A DNA stretch of 64,000 nucleotides from Nonomuraea pusilla (GCF_900109355.1 NZ_FOBF01000004.1:532965-596964), one strand, 5' to 3'. Counted from the stretch's first letter, positions 44,112-55,144 are shown. Made by a program: numbers and translations. The notes: generated from the sequence alone by a model not told the origin.

Positions 44112-45047
44112 ATGTCCGGAGTCAAGGAACTCGGTTACGTCGTCTACGAGGTCGGCGACCTCGCCGACTGGGAGCACTTCGCCGTCGAGCTGCTGGGCAT
44201 GCAGTTCGGCGAGAAGACCGACGGCGGGTTCACCCTGCGCACCGACGAGAAGGCCCACCGCTGGATCGTCACCGCGGGGCCCGCCGACGACCTGGTGGCC
44301 ACCGGCTACGAGGTCTCGGACGCCGCCGCGCTCGACGCGCTGGTCGAGAAGCTCCGCGCGGCCGGGGTCGAGGTCACGGAGGGCGACGACGCCCTCGCCG
44401 CGGCCCGCAAGGTCGAGCGGATCTTCGTCACCGCCGACCCCATGGGCAACCGGGTCGAGCTGGTCACCGGCCTGGCCGACGCCGCCACGCCGTTCGAGTC
44501 CGCGAAGCTGCTCGGCCGGTTCGTGACGGGCGCCGGCGGCGCGGGCCACCAGGTCCTCCTCGCGCACGGCGTCCCGCGGGAGACCTACCTGCGCTTCTAC
44601 ATCGACCTGCTCGGCTTCAAGGTCAGCGACGTCATCGTCGAGGAACTGGCCCCGGGCGTGGTCGCCGACCTGATCTTCCTGCACTGCAACGGCCGTCACC
44701 ACACCGTGGCCTTCGGCGACCTGCCGTCGCCGAAGAGGACCCATCACTTCATGGCCGAGGTGACCGACATCCGAGACGTCGGCCTGGCCTTCGACCGGTG
44801 CATGGACGCCGGGCGGCCGTTCGAGATGACGCTCGGGATGCACCCGAACGACCACATGTTCAGCTTCTACGTCTTCACCCCGTCGGGCTTCAGCGTCGAG
44901 TACGGCTGGGGCGGGCTGGTCATCGACGACGAGACGTGGGAGGTGAGGACGCTCGACAGGCTGCACAGCTGGGGCCACCGTCCGCCGGGCGTCGTCGCCG
45001 AGCTGCTGGCCGCCGCGCCCGCCACGAGCGGGGAGGGCGACCGATGA
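44112..45047 (+). CDS. Extradiol (catechol 2,3-dioxygenase-type) ring-cleavage dioxygenase
   Basis: 311 residues, two vicinal-oxygen-chelate domains. Fe(II) ligands expected in GAGHQVLLAHG, THHFMAEVTD and FSVEYGWGG of the C-terminal domain. The type I fold is that of BphC/HsaC enzymes, not the LigB-type MhpB of E. coli, so a mhpB label would mislead. Purine-rich GGAGAAGAG precedes the ATG. It cleaves the dihydroxylated product of the upstream hydroxylase. Confidence 0.9.
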   Translation: MSGVKELGYVVYEVGDLADWEHFAVELLGMQFGEKTDGGFTLRTDEKAHRWIVTAGPADDLVATGYEVSDAAALDALVEKLRAAGVEVTEGDDALAAARKVERIFVTADPMGNRVELVTGLADAATPFESAKLLGRFVTGAGGAGHQVLLAHGVPRETYLRFYIDLLGFKVSDVIVEELAPGVVADLIFLHCNGRHHTVAFGDLPSPKRTHHFMAEVTDIRDVGLAFDRCMDAGRPFEMTLGMHPNDHMFSFYVFTPSGFSVEYGWGGLVIDDETWEVRTLDRLHSWGHRPPGVVAELLAAAPATSGEGDR

Positions 45048-45889
45048 CCCTCCACGCCAAGGACATCGCGCGCACCGTCCAGACCGAGGACTGGAAGCTC
45101 CGCTACTACGAGGCGGGCTCCGGTCACCCGGTCGTGCTGCTGCACGGCAGCGGACCGGGCGCGACGGGCTGGAGCAACTTCGCCGGCAACATCGAGGCGC
45201 TGGCCGAGCACTTCCACGTCCACGCCGTGGACATGCCCGGCTGGGGCGAGTCGGACCCCGCGACCGTCGACCGGCTCGACCACGTGGAGGCGGCGATCCA
45301 GTTCCTGGACGCCCTCGGCATCGACAGGGCGGCGTTCGTCGGCAACTCGATGGGCGGCCAGACCTCGCTGCGGCTCGCGACGGAGCACCCCGGCCGGATC
45401 TCCCACCTGGTCACCATGGGGCCGCCGGTCGGCCGGACGCCCACGCTCTTCGGCGCCGGTGACGGCCCCTCCGAGGGCCTGAAGGTGCTGATCGAGGCCT
45501 ACCGCGACGCGAGCCCGGAGAACATGCGCCGGCTCGTCGAGATCATGGTCTACGACAAGGCCCGGTTCGCCACCCCCGAGCTGTGCCGGGCGCGTTCCGA
45601 CGCCGCGCTGGCCCGTCCCGACCACCTGCGCAACTACGTGGACGGCCTGCCGAAGGGCGCCCCCCTGCCGAAGTGGGTCAAGCCGGAGCTGCTGCCCTCG
45701 ATCCAGGTGCCGACCCTGCTCATCCACGGCCGCGACGACCGCGTCGTCTCGTTCGAGACCTCGCTGTACCTGCTGGCGAACATCCCTAACAGCCGGCTGG
45801 TGCTGCTCAACCGCTGCGGGCACTGGGCCATGATCGAGCACGCCGACGAGTTCAACCGGCTGGTCGCCGACTTCATCGCGAACAACTGA
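45044..45889 (+). CDS. mhpC: C-C bond hydrolase of the meta-cleavage pathway
   Basis: 281-residue alpha/beta hydrolase. Catalytic Ser in GNSMGGQTS, Asp in HGRDDRVVS, His in CGHWAMIEH; oxyanion segment HGSGPGATGWSNF is the meta-cleavage-product hydrolase signature. Releases a dicarboxylate (succinate if the substrate is phenylpropionate-derived) and 2-hydroxypentadienoate for the hydratase at 38886. ATGA overlap with the dioxygenase. Confidence 0.92.
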   Translation: MTLHAKDIARTVQTEDWKLRYYEAGSGHPVVLLHGSGPGATGWSNFAGNIEALAEHFHVHAVDMPGWGESDPATVDRLDHVEAAIQFLDALGIDRAAFVGNSMGGQTSLRLATEHPGRISHLVTMGPPVGRTPTLFGAGDGPSEGLKVLIEAYRDASPENMRRLVEIMVYDKARFATPELCRARSDAALARPDHLRNYVDGLPKGAPLPKWVKPELLPSIQVPTLLIHGRDDRVVSFETSLYLLANIPNSRLVLLNRCGHWAMIEHADEFNRLVADFIANN

Positions 45890-45982
45890 CCCGGCGGGTT
45901 CAGGTCCGTCCGGGCCAGGGAGCACGGCGGCGAGGGCGATCCCCGACTCGCCGTGCTCAGCGTGGAGCGGTGCGACGGCGCG

Positions 45983-46540
45983 TCAGGCGCCCGCCGCCAG
46001 GCGGCTCAGGCCGCCGTAGAGACTGAACAGGCGGATGGCGCCGTCGTCCTCGCCGGTCCGCTCCTCCAGCAGCGACCAGCAACGCGCGGTCAGCGTGCGG
46101 GCCCGCGCGCCGGACCAGGGCCGGGGGAGCAGTTCGGGGGGAAGCAGCGGGTCGGCCTCCATCGCCCGGGTGAACTCCGCGGCCGGTTCCACCGCGATGG
46201 TCAGCCGCCGCGGCTCCGACGGCTCCGGATGATCCTGGAGGGCCCGGAGCCGAGGCTCCGCCACCGCGGCGAGCCTGTCGTACCGTCCGGCGATCTCGTC
46301 CAGCGGCCACAGGGCGCGGGCCAGCGCGACGGGATCGGCCTCCTCGCCCCGGCGGAGGTCCCGGGTGGTCAGGAAGGTGACGTGGCCCAGGACGTCCAGG
46401 CGGCGGGCGTGCTCCTCGACGTAGGGCTCCCACGGATCGGGGCTGAGATAGAGGCCCCCGTGGACGGCGACGCCGCCCAGGAAGGTGAGCGCGGCGTCCT
46501 GGCGGAACGCGTGGGTGACGAACCCGACGCCGAGCCCCAT
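45983..46540 (-). CDS. PaaX-like regulator lacking its DNA-binding domain
   Basis: 185 residues matching only the middle and C-terminal parts of PaaX-type regulators (GGLYLSPDPWEPYVEEHARR, LDEIAGRYDRL, PLLPPELLPRPWSGARAR). The N-terminal winged helix of about 100 residues is absent; an in-frame stop lies 16 codons upstream and the TSUP gene begins soon after. It may be a pseudogene remnant. PaaX proteins normally control phenylacetate use, so the relic fits an aromatic-degradation region. Convergent with mhpC. Confidence 0.6.
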   Translation of the reverse strand: MGLGVGFVTHAFRQDAALTFLGGVAVHGGLYLSPDPWEPYVEEHARRLDVLGHVTFLTTRDLRRGEEADPVALARALWPLDEIAGRYDRLAAVAEPRLRALQDHPEPSEPRRLTIAVEPAAEFTRAMEADPLLPPELLPRPWSGARARTLTARCWSLLEERTGEDDGAIRLFSLYGGLSRLAAGA

Positions 46541-46585
46541 CGCCCCGGCTGGAACCGGATCGTCGCCACTGAGGCAGTGCCCCCG

Positions 46586-47416
46586 TCAGGTGCGGCCGAG
46601 GGAGAGGCCGATCATCGCGGTGGTGACGAGGACGAGGAGCGCCAGGTAGCTCCACGCGTGCAGCCTGTCGGGGATGCGGGGCGGGCGGCGGCGCATGACG
46701 ACGATCATCGGCAGGGCGCCCGCCAGGAGCGCCGCCGCGGCCCCGAGATCGACCGGACCCCACAGGAGGACGCCCGCGGACGCGGTGGTCCTCGCGTTCT
46801 CGCCGAAGAAGAGGACGAGCGCCGGCGCCGCGATGGCGAGCGTCAGCGGGTTGGCGAGCGCGGTGGCGGTGCGCATGTCGTGGCCCAGCCTGCGAAGCAG
46901 GGGGACGGTCATGACACTGCCGCCGACCCCGAGGAACGACGCCGCCACGCCGATGGGCACGCCCAGCGGGGCCCGGATGCGACCGGCCGCCGCTCCTGGA
47001 GCGGAGGCGGCGGCCGTACGTCCAGCCGGGCGGTGGAGGAAGCCGGGCCGCAGGAGCACGTCGGCGATCGTGACGAGCAGGTAGGCGACGAAGGCCCACT
47101 GCGTCACGGACGCCGGGGTCCAGCGGGTCGCGAGCGCGCCGGCCGCACCGCCGACGGCGAGGAAGGCCGGCAGGGTCCCGCTCCGGCGCAGCAGGCGGAG
47201 GACGGCACGGTCGGTCGCGACCGTCGCCGTGAAGGCGTTGACGATCATGACCACGGCGGAGGTGGCGACCGCGACGTGGGCCGCGTCGGCGCCGAGCCGC
47301 GCGTCGGCCCACACGATGACGGGAACGGTGACGAACCCGCCGCCGAATCCGAACAGCACGGTGGTCAGGCCGGTGAGGAGGCCGATCCCGGCCAGCACGA
47401 GAACAGTCACGACCAC
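46586..47416 (-). CDS. TSUP (TauE/SafE) family membrane transporter
   Basis: 276 residues with about eight hydrophobic segments. Two family half-motifs: FGFGGGFVTVPVIV near the N-terminus and FLGVGGSVMTVPLL in the middle. Members export or take up sulfite, sulfonates or other organic anions. A cytoplasmic loop (about 125-145) is Ala/Pro-rich. Divergent from the AraC regulator, which may control it; no sulfur metabolic genes are nearby. Confidence 0.88.
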   Translation of the reverse strand: MVVTVLVLAGIGLLTGLTTVLFGFGGGFVTVPVIVWADARLGADAAHVAVATSAVVMIVNAFTATVATDRAVLRLLRRSGTLPAFLAVGGAAGALATRWTPASVTQWAFVAYLLVTIADVLLRPGFLHRPAGRTAAASAPGAAAGRIRAPLGVPIGVAASFLGVGGSVMTVPLLRRLGHDMRTATALANPLTLAIAAPALVLFFGENARTTASAGVLLWGPVDLGAAAALLAGALPMIVVMRRRPPRIPDRLHAWSYLALLVLVTTAMIGLSLGRT

Positions 47417-47460
47417 GAGTCAACCGGCGCCGCCTCGCGGCGGACAATCGAAGGCCGGTC

Positions 47461-48258
47461 GTGATGTTTCGAGAGTCGGCCACTACGCTTCCGCCTGTGC
47501 GGAACGTTCAGCTCGACGACGTCGACCGGGTCGCGAGAGCCGTGCTGCCCATCGGCACCGACTACGCCTCAGGACAGGTGCTCGACTGGCACAGGCATCG
47601 GCGCGCGCAGTTCCTGTACGGCGCCACGGGCGTGATGATCGTCGAGACCGACGACGAGACGTGGATGGTGCCGACCGACCGCGCCGTCCTCATCCCGGCC
47701 GGCACCCGCCACCGCGTCACCATGCTCGACGTCAGCACCCGCAGCCTCTACATCGAGCCGGACGCCGTGCCCTGGTGGCCGCGCAGGTGCGCCGTCGTGG
47801 ACGTCACCCCGCTGCTGCGCGAGCTGCTGCTCGTCGCCGTCGACTTCGCGGCCGAGTACGACCTCGCCGGCCGCGAGGGGGCGGTCGCGGCACTGCTGCT
47901 GCACGAGATCACCCGCCTGAGCCCGGTGCCGCTCCACGTCGGGCTGCCCTCGTCGCCGGACCTGGCCGGCCTCTGCCGCGCCTACCTCGCCGACCCCGAC
48001 GTCCAGGTCACCAACGAGACCTGGGCGCGCCGCCTGGCCATGAGCGAGCGCGCCTTCACCCGTCGCTTCCGCCGCGAGGCCGGCATCAGCCCGGCCGCCT
48101 GGCGGACCCGCGCCCGGCTCGTCGCCTCGGTCCCGCTGCTGCGCACGTCCACCGTCACCCAGGTCGCGAGCCGCCTGGGCTACTCCTCCCCGGCGTCGTT
48201 CACCGCGGCCTTCTCACGCGCGTTCGGCTTCGCCCCGTCCACCCTGCCCCGGAGCTAG
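47461..48258 (+). CDS. AraC-family transcriptional regulator
   Basis: 265 residues. N-terminal cupin sensor (DWHRHRRAQFLYGATGVMIV, IPAGTRHRV) and C-terminal double HTH (WARRLAMSERAFTRRFRREA, VTQVASRLGYSSPASFTAAF). GAAGG lies 6 bases before the GTG at 47461; ATG 47464 is the alternative. Divergent from the TSUP transporter, 44 bases apart, so local regulation of that gene is likely. Confidence 0.9.
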   Translation: MMFRESATTLPPVRNVQLDDVDRVARAVLPIGTDYASGQVLDWHRHRRAQFLYGATGVMIVETDDETWMVPTDRAVLIPAGTRHRVTMLDVSTRSLYIEPDAVPWWPRRCAVVDVTPLLRELLLVAVDFAAEYDLAGREGAVAALLLHEITRLSPVPLHVGLPSSPDLAGLCRAYLADPDVQVTNETWARRLAMSERAFTRRFRREAGISPAAWRTRARLVASVPLLRTSTVTQVASRLGYSSPASFTAAFSRAFGFAPSTLPRS

Positions 48259-48625
48259 ATCCGCCCCCGGCGTCAGTCCGGCGGCGCGCAGGAGCCCAGG
48301 GCGACGGGTGGGCGGATTGTCGTCACATCCTGCTTTCCCGGTCAGGTTTGGGGGCGGGATCGCCTTGGGCCGTGGCAAGGGTTCACAAGTGCGGGACGCG
48401 GCCGTCAGCGTCGAGCGCCGCGGTCGATCACCGTCGCGATCGTCGTCTCCGTGTCGCCCGGAGAAGCGCGTCAAGGGCCAGGTCGAGGCGCGGATCGGGG
48501 CGCCTGGGCGGTGATCCACAAGGTGCCCGCAATCGCCGGCAAGTCCTTCACAAGGTTGCTGGGAAACGGTGATCACCAAGGCCGAACGGTGCGTTCCGGC
48601 TGTCTGGACATGCGGAGGGGCCGGG
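48259..48625. other. Gene-free stretch before the RiPP cluster
   Basis: No reading frame with protein character on either strand. A near-repeat, GGTGATCCACAAGG and GGTGATCACCAAGG, occurs about 60 bases apart, just before the P450 gene, and may be part of its control region. No clear promoter boxes. Confidence 0.4.
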
Positions 48626-50314
<1,689 letters not shown>

Positions 50315-50376
50315 CGCCGGAGACCGGCACCCACAGGATCCCTCTCAACGCTCTCGGCACTCAGGAGTCCGACCAG

Positions 50377-52938
50377 ATGAAAGAGACGCTTCCCCAGCTG
50401 GTGGCGTACTGCCAGGCCGATCCGCTGTTCTTCGAGCCGGTCTGGCGCATACCGGACGACGACAACCGGTTCCCCACCGCTCGCCGTCCTCTCCCGAGCG
50501 GGTGGCGCGTCGGCGAGAGCGAGCTGTGGGTCGTGATGCTCCCGCCCGACGTCGCGCTCCCCGAACAGGGATGGAAGATCCACGTCTCGGCGACGGACGC
50601 CGACGCGGGCGCCGTCTGCGATCTCGTCGTGGACTTCTGCGTCGAGCGGAACATCGCCGTGAAGTTCCTCAGGAGCAGGATGGCGGTGCGGCTGCTCAAC
50701 AACAAGTACGCCGACCGGGGGAGCAGCGGCAAGCTGCTCACGCTGTACCCGGTGGACGAGGGGCAGCTGAGCGAGGTGCTGCCGCTGCTGGCCGACCTCC
50801 TGCGCGGCTTCACCGGCCCCTACGTCCTCAGCGACCTCCGGTACGAGGACTCGCCGGTCTACGTCCGGTACGGCGCGTTCCAGCCGATCACCTACACCAG
50901 GTCGGACGGCGGACTGGGCTACGCGCTCCGGGCGCCCGACGGGCGGCTGGTGCCGGACCAGCGGACCCCCGCCTTCACCGTGCCGGAATGGGTCACCGTC
51001 CCGGAGGTGCTGCGGGCCTCGGTCGACAAGCGCGGGTCGGGCGAGGAGGGGGAGTTCCCGTACCAGATCGAGAAGGCGCTGCACTTCTCCAACGGCGGCG
51101 GGGTCTACCTCGCCAGGGACGCGGCGTCCGGCGGCTACGTGGTGCTGCTGGAGGCCAGGCCGCACGCGGGGCTCGACACGGGCGGCACCGACGCGGTCGC
51201 CCGGCTGGCGCACGAACGCGACATGCTGGAGCGGCTGAGCGGCCTCGACTGCGTACCCCGCCTGCTGGACCACCGGGTGATCTGGGAGCACCACTTCCTG
51301 GTGGAGGAGTACGTCGAGGGCAGGACCCTGCTGGACGAGGTGTTCGAGCGCTACCCGCTGACCAGCCCCGATCCGGGCCCCGAGGTGCTGGCCGCGTACA
51401 CCGACTGGGCGACCGGCGTCCTGGCCGAGGTCGACCACGCGCTCATGTCCGTCCACGCGAGAGGGGTGCGCCTGGCGGACCTGCACCCTGAGAACATCAT
51501 CGTCCGCCCGGACGGGCGCGTCGTGCTGATCGACTTCGAGATCTCGTCGGACCTGGCGGACACGCGGCCTCCGGGTCTGGCCGCGGCGGGGTTCGCCGCG
51601 CCGCGCGACGTGTCCGGCCGTGACGCCGACCACTACGTGCTCAACTGCCTGCGGCAGTGGATGTTCCTCCCGATCAGCCCGCTGCAGGAGCGGGACCCGG
51701 TGAAGCTCGCCAGCCTCACCGACGTCATCACCGAGCACTTCCCGCTGCCGCCGGGGTTCGGGAAGCGCGTCGTCCGGCAGTTCGAGAAGGTGCGGGGGCC
51801 GCTGGGCGAGGACGGGCCCGCGCGGATGTTCACGGCCGAGGAGTTCGACTGGCCGGCCGTGCGCGACTCCATCGTGGCGGGGATCAACGCGAGCGCGACA
51901 CCCGACCGCAAGGACCGGCTCTTCCCCGGCGACCCGCAGCAGTTCGCGACCGGAGGGTTCACGGTGGCCAACGGCGCCGCGGGAGTGCTCTGGGCGCTGC
52001 GGCAGGCAGGCGCCGACGTGCCGTCCGCGTACGTGGACTGGCTCGTCGAGGCCGCCCGCCGGGCCGTCGACCCGCGTCCGGGCCTGCTGAACGGGCTGCA
52101 CGGCGTGGCGGCGACCCTGGAGTCGCTCGGGCGCAGGGACGACGCCCTCGACCTGCTCGACCGCGCCCGGAAGCTGCACGACGGCCTCGACGTGCCCGGC
52201 GTGCACGGCGGCCTGGCCGGGGTGGGCCTCAACCTCCTGCACTTCTCCGGCCTCACCGGGGACGAGGACCTGCGCACCGAAGCACTGAACGTCGGTGAGA
52301 GGCTGGCCGCGGAGCTCGGCGACGGCGGGTCGGCGATGTTCCCGGCGGAGGGAAGGGTCGGCCTCCAGCACGGACTGACCGGGGTCGCCGCCTACTTCCT
52401 CGCGCTGCATCGCGTCACCGGGGACGAGCGTCACCTCGACCTGGCCCGGCTGGCGCTGCAGCGGGAGATCGCCCGAGGCCAGGTGCTGCCGGACGGCGGC
52501 TTCTGCCTGCTGGAGAGCAACCGCTACCTCGCCTACCTCGGCGGCGGCAGCGGCGGCCTGGCCCTGGTGCTCTCCCAGTACCTGGGCCTGCGGGACGAGC
52601 CGGGCTTCGCGGACGTCGTCGAGGGCGTCCGGCGCGCCTGCCGGGCGGTGTTCACCCGGCACCCGGCCCTGCTCATGGGCCGGGCGGGCACCATCGCGAC
52701 GCTGCACCTCCTGGGCCTCGAGGAGGACCGGCCCGTGATCCTCGACCACGTGCGCCGGCTCTCCTGGCACGCCCTCTCCTACCAGGGCCACCTCGCCTTC
52801 CCCGGCAACCAGCTCATGCGGTTGTCCATGGACGTGGAGACGGGTTCGGCCGGAGTCCTCGCCGCCCTTGGCGTCGTCTTCGGCCAGAACGCGTCGATCC
52901 TCCCGGTTCTCGACCTGCGTACCCCGCAGGCGAGCTGA
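50377..52938 (+). CDS. Class III lanthipeptide synthetase (LanKC)
   Basis: 853-residue three-domain enzyme. An N-terminal lyase-like region (about 1-215), a Ser/Thr kinase domain (about 225-480; LADLHPEN with catalytic Asp368, and DFE at 386-388 in place of DFG) and a LanC-like cyclase (about 510-853). It phosphorylates Ser/Thr of the precursor, eliminates to dehydro-amino acids and joins cysteines. Zinc ligands of LanC (Cys-His-Gly) are absent, which places it in class III rather than IV. AGGAG precedes the ATG. The precursor gene follows at once. Confidence 0.95.
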   Translation: MKETLPQLVAYCQADPLFFEPVWRIPDDDNRFPTARRPLPSGWRVGESELWVVMLPPDVALPEQGWKIHVSATDADAGAVCDLVVDFCVERNIAVKFLRSRMAVRLLNNKYADRGSSGKLLTLYPVDEGQLSEVLPLLADLLRGFTGPYVLSDLRYEDSPVYVRYGAFQPITYTRSDGGLGYALRAPDGRLVPDQRTPAFTVPEWVTVPEVLRASVDKRGSGEEGEFPYQIEKALHFSNGGGVYLARDAASGGYVVLLEARPHAGLDTGGTDAVARLAHERDMLERLSGLDCVPRLLDHRVIWEHHFLVEEYVEGRTLLDEVFERYPLTSPDPGPEVLAAYTDWATGVLAEVDHALMSVHARGVRLADLHPENIIVRPDGRVVLIDFEISSDLADTRPPGLAAAGFAAPRDVSGRDADHYVLNCLRQWMFLPISPLQERDPVKLASLTDVITEHFPLPPGFGKRVVRQFEKVRGPLGEDGPARMFTAEEFDWPAVRDSIVAGINASATPDRKDRLFPGDPQQFATGGFTVANGAAGVLWALRQAGADVPSAYVDWLVEAARRAVDPRPGLLNGLHGVAATLESLGRRDDALDLLDRARKLHDGLDVPGVHGGLAGVGLNLLHFSGLTGDEDLRTEALNVGERLAAELGDGGSAMFPAEGRVGLQHGLTGVAAYFLALHRVTGDERHLDLARLALQREIARGQVLPDGGFCLLESNRYLAYLGGGSGGLALVLSQYLGLRDEPGFADVVEGVRRACRAVFTRHPALLMGRAGTIATLHLLGLEEDRPVILDHVRRLSWHALSYQGHLAFPGNQLMRLSMDVETGSAGVLAALGVVFGQNASILPVLDLRTPQAS

Positions 52939-53003
52939 AAGACCTCGACCCGCCGACCCGCGGGCGAGCGAGAGACCTCGGCCGCGGATCCCCGCGGGCG
53001 AGC
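52922..53003 (+). repeat. 34-base tandem repeats from the lanKC stop to the precursor leader
   Basis: The core CCCGCGGGCGAGC (first copy CCCGCAGGCGAGC) recurs at 52923-52935, 52957-52969 and 52991-53003, exactly 34 bases apart. AGACCTCG follows the first two. The first copy encodes the last residues of LanKC. Confidence 0.75.
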
Positions 53004-53024
53004 CAACAGAAAGGAAACCCGGAA

Positions 53025-53135
53025 ATGGCGCAGATCCTTCAGCTGCAGACGCTGAGCACCGCTGAGAGCAAGGCGCACCCCTGCTCCAGCCTGGTGACGT
53101 CCTACAACGGCACCGCCTGCTACATCTGCGTCTGA
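53025..53135 (+). CDS. Lanthipeptide precursor peptide
   Basis: A 36-residue open frame 86 bases after lanKC, with AAAGGAAA about 7 bases before the ATG. The leader contains ILQLQTL at residues 4-10, the LxLQ-type recognition motif of class III leaders. The core, probably from about residue 19, is rich in Ser/Thr (21, 22, 25, 26, 30) and has Cys20, Cys32 and Cys35, ending CYICV. Several Ser/Thr-to-Cys pairs allow lanthionine or labionin rings. Cleavage site and ring pattern are not determined. Position between LanKC and an ABC exporter makes the assignment strong. Confidence 0.85.
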   Translation: MAQILQLQTLSTAESKAHPCSSLVTSYNGTACYICV

Positions 53136-53145
53136 CGACGCACCG

Positions 53146-53216
53146 CCGGGGACCCGCGAAGGTCCCCGGCACCCGGCCCCGGCCTGACGCGCCGCGGCGC
53201 GTCAGGCCGGGGCCGG
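53146..53216 (+). terminator. Two strong hairpins between precursor and exporter
   Basis: First hairpin: CCGGGGACC (53146-53154) with 53161-53169, 6-base loop. Second: 53173-53216 is a perfect 44-base palindrome (two 22-base arms, no spacer). Together they probably act as a partial terminator so that the precursor mRNA outnumbers the exporter message, and protect its 3' end. Confidence 0.75.
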
Positions 53217-53281
53217 TCGCGGGGGAGGACCGCACCCCGCCCTCTCCCGACCCCGGCCCCGACATGCTTGCGAGGAATCCC

Positions 53282-55144
53282 GTGGACACGCAGCGCGACC
53301 AGTCCGACGCCCCGGCGGCGGGGGTGGCGGCCGAGACCCGCGTCCCCGGCCCGGACCGGCCCGCTCCGGCCCAGGCGGACACGCAGGAGGCGGGCATGGA
53401 CGGGCCGCCCGGCCCGGCGCCCACGTGGCGCGTGCTGCTGCGGCACATGCGCCCGTCCTGGCGCTGGCTCGTCCTCGGCGGGCTGCTGAACCTCACGGCC
53501 GGAGCGGTCGGGCTGGCGCTCCCGCTCGCGGCCAAGCGGCTGCTCGACGACCTCGGCGCCGACCGGCCCCTGGCCGGTGCGCTGGCGCTGATGGGCGTCC
53601 TCGTCGTGGTCACCGCCGGGGTCGGTCCGCTGGGCGAGTACGTGCTGCGCCGCACCGGCGAGACGATCGTGCTCACCGCCCGCCGTCGCCTGGTCTCCCA
53701 CCTGCTGCGGCTGCGGATGTCCGCCGTCGACCACGCGGAACCCGGCGACCTGATGTCCAGGGTCACCTCCGACACCGCGCTGCTCCGCCAGGTCACGACC
53801 GACTCGCTGGTCGGCGTCGTCACCGGGAGCGTCACGGTCCTGGCGACCGTGACGATGATGGGCGTGCTCGACCCGGTGCTGCTCGCCGTCACGCTCGGGG
53901 TGCTGGCCCTGGCCGGGACGGTCGTCCGGGTGGCCATGCCGCGTCTGAGCCGGGCCAGCAAGGAGGTCCAGAAGGCGGTGGGGCGCATGAGCGCGGTCCT
54001 GGAGCGGACCCTCGGGGCGCTGCGCACCGTGAAGGCGTCCGGCGCGGAGCATCGCGAGGAGGCGGCACTCCACGGGGCCGCCGAGGGGGCGTGGCGGGCC
54101 GGCGTGCGCGCCGCCAAGTGGCTGGCGGTCGCCGGGCACACCGCGGAACTCGCCCTCCAGGTGGCCTTCTTCACCGTTCTCGCGGTGGGCGGCGCCAGGG
54201 TGACCTCGGGGACGATCGGCGTGGGCACGCTGGTCGCGTTCCTGATGTACGTGTACTACCTGGTGCCGCCTCTCCAGCAGCTCGTCGGTGCGGCCGGCCA
54301 GTACCAGATCGGGGCGGCGGCGGTCGCCCGGATGCGGGAGGCCGAGCGGCTCCCGGCCGAGCCGGCGGCGCCGCCGGCCGCGCTGCCCCAGCCGGGCGCG
54401 GCGCCGGCGCGGCTGGAGTTCCGCGACGTGCGCTTCCGCTACACGCCCGGCCTGCCGTTCGTGCACCGCGGGGTGACCTTCACCGTTCCGCCGCGAGGCA
54501 TGACCGCCTTCGTCGGACCGTCCGGCGCGGGCAAGACCACCGTCTTCTCGCTCATCGAGAGGTTCTACGACCCGACCTCGGGCAGCATCCTCCTCGACGG
54601 CCGCGACCTCGCCCGCTGGGACATCCCGAGCCTGCGCTCCGCCATCGGGTACGTCGAGCAGGACGCGCCCGTCCTGTCGGGCTCCCTCCGCGACAACCTC
54701 GTGCTCGGCGCCCCGGACACCACCGAGCGCGACCTGACGCGGGTCCTGCGGGTCGCCCGTCTCGACGGCCTGGTGGCCCGGCTGCCCGAGGGCCTGGACA
54801 CCCTGGTCGGCCACCGCGGCAGCAAGCTCTCCGGCGGCGAGCGCCAGCGCGTGGCCATCGCCCGCGCGCTGCTGCGCCGCCCCAGGCTGCTGCTCCTGGA
54901 CGAGGCCACCTCGCAGCTCGACGCCGTCAACGAGGCGGCCCTGCGCGACACCGTCGTCGAGGTCGCGCGGACGACGACCGTGCTGGTCGTGGCGCACCGG
55001 CTGTCGACGGTCACGCTGGCCGACCGGATCGTCGTCCTGGACGCGGGCACCGTTCAGGCCGTCGGCACCCATGCGGAGCTGGTCGCCTCCGACCCGCTCT
55101 ACGCCGAGCTCGCCGCCACCCAGTTCCTCACCGCCGCCCCCTGA
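53282..55144 (+). CDS. ABC exporter with fused membrane and ATPase domains
   Basis: 620-residue half-transporter of the MsbA/LanT type without a peptidase domain. A disordered Pro-rich N-terminus (about 1-45), six transmembrane segments (about 60-340), then ATPase: Walker [10 protein letters not shown], signature LSGGERQRV, Walker [10 protein letters not shown], His switch VAHRLST. GAGGA lies just before the GTG at 53282, preferred over the ATG at 53264. It should export the modified peptide; leader removal needs another protease, since no C39 domain is present. Confidence 0.92.
   Translation: MDTQRDQSDAPAAGVAAETRVPGPDRPAPAQADTQEAGMDGPPGPAPTWRVLLRHMRPSWRWLVLGGLLNLTAGAVGLALPLAAKRLLDDLGADRPLAGALALMGVLVVVTAGVGPLGEYVLRRTGETIVLTARRRLVSHLLRLRMSAVDHAEPGDLMSRVTSDTALLRQVTTDSLVGVVTGSVTVLATVTMMGVLDPVLLAVTLGVLALAGTVVRVAMPRLSRASKEVQKAVGRMSAVLERTLGALRTVKASGAEHREEAALHGAAEGAWRAGVRAAKWLAVAGHTAELALQVAFFTVLAVGGARVTSGTIGVGTLVAFLMYVYYLVPPLQQLVGAAGQYQIGAAAVARMREAERLPAEPAAPPAALPQPGAAPARLEFRDVRFRYTPGLPFVHRGVTFTVPPRGMTAFVGPSGAGKTTVFSLIERFYDPTSGSILLDGRDLARWDIPSLRSAIGYVEQDAPVLSGSLRDNLVLGAPDTTERDLTRVLRVARLDGLVARLPEGLDTLVGHRGSKLSGGERQRVAIARALLRRPRLLLLDEATSQLDAVNEAALRDTVVEVARTTTVLVVAHRLSTVTLADRIVVLDAGTVQAVGTHAELVASDPLYAELAATQFLTAAP

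Noticed and set aside
44112..45047. Calling the dioxygenase mhpB
   Set aside because: It has the vicinal-oxygen-chelate fold of type I extradiol enzymes, unlike LigB-type MhpB.
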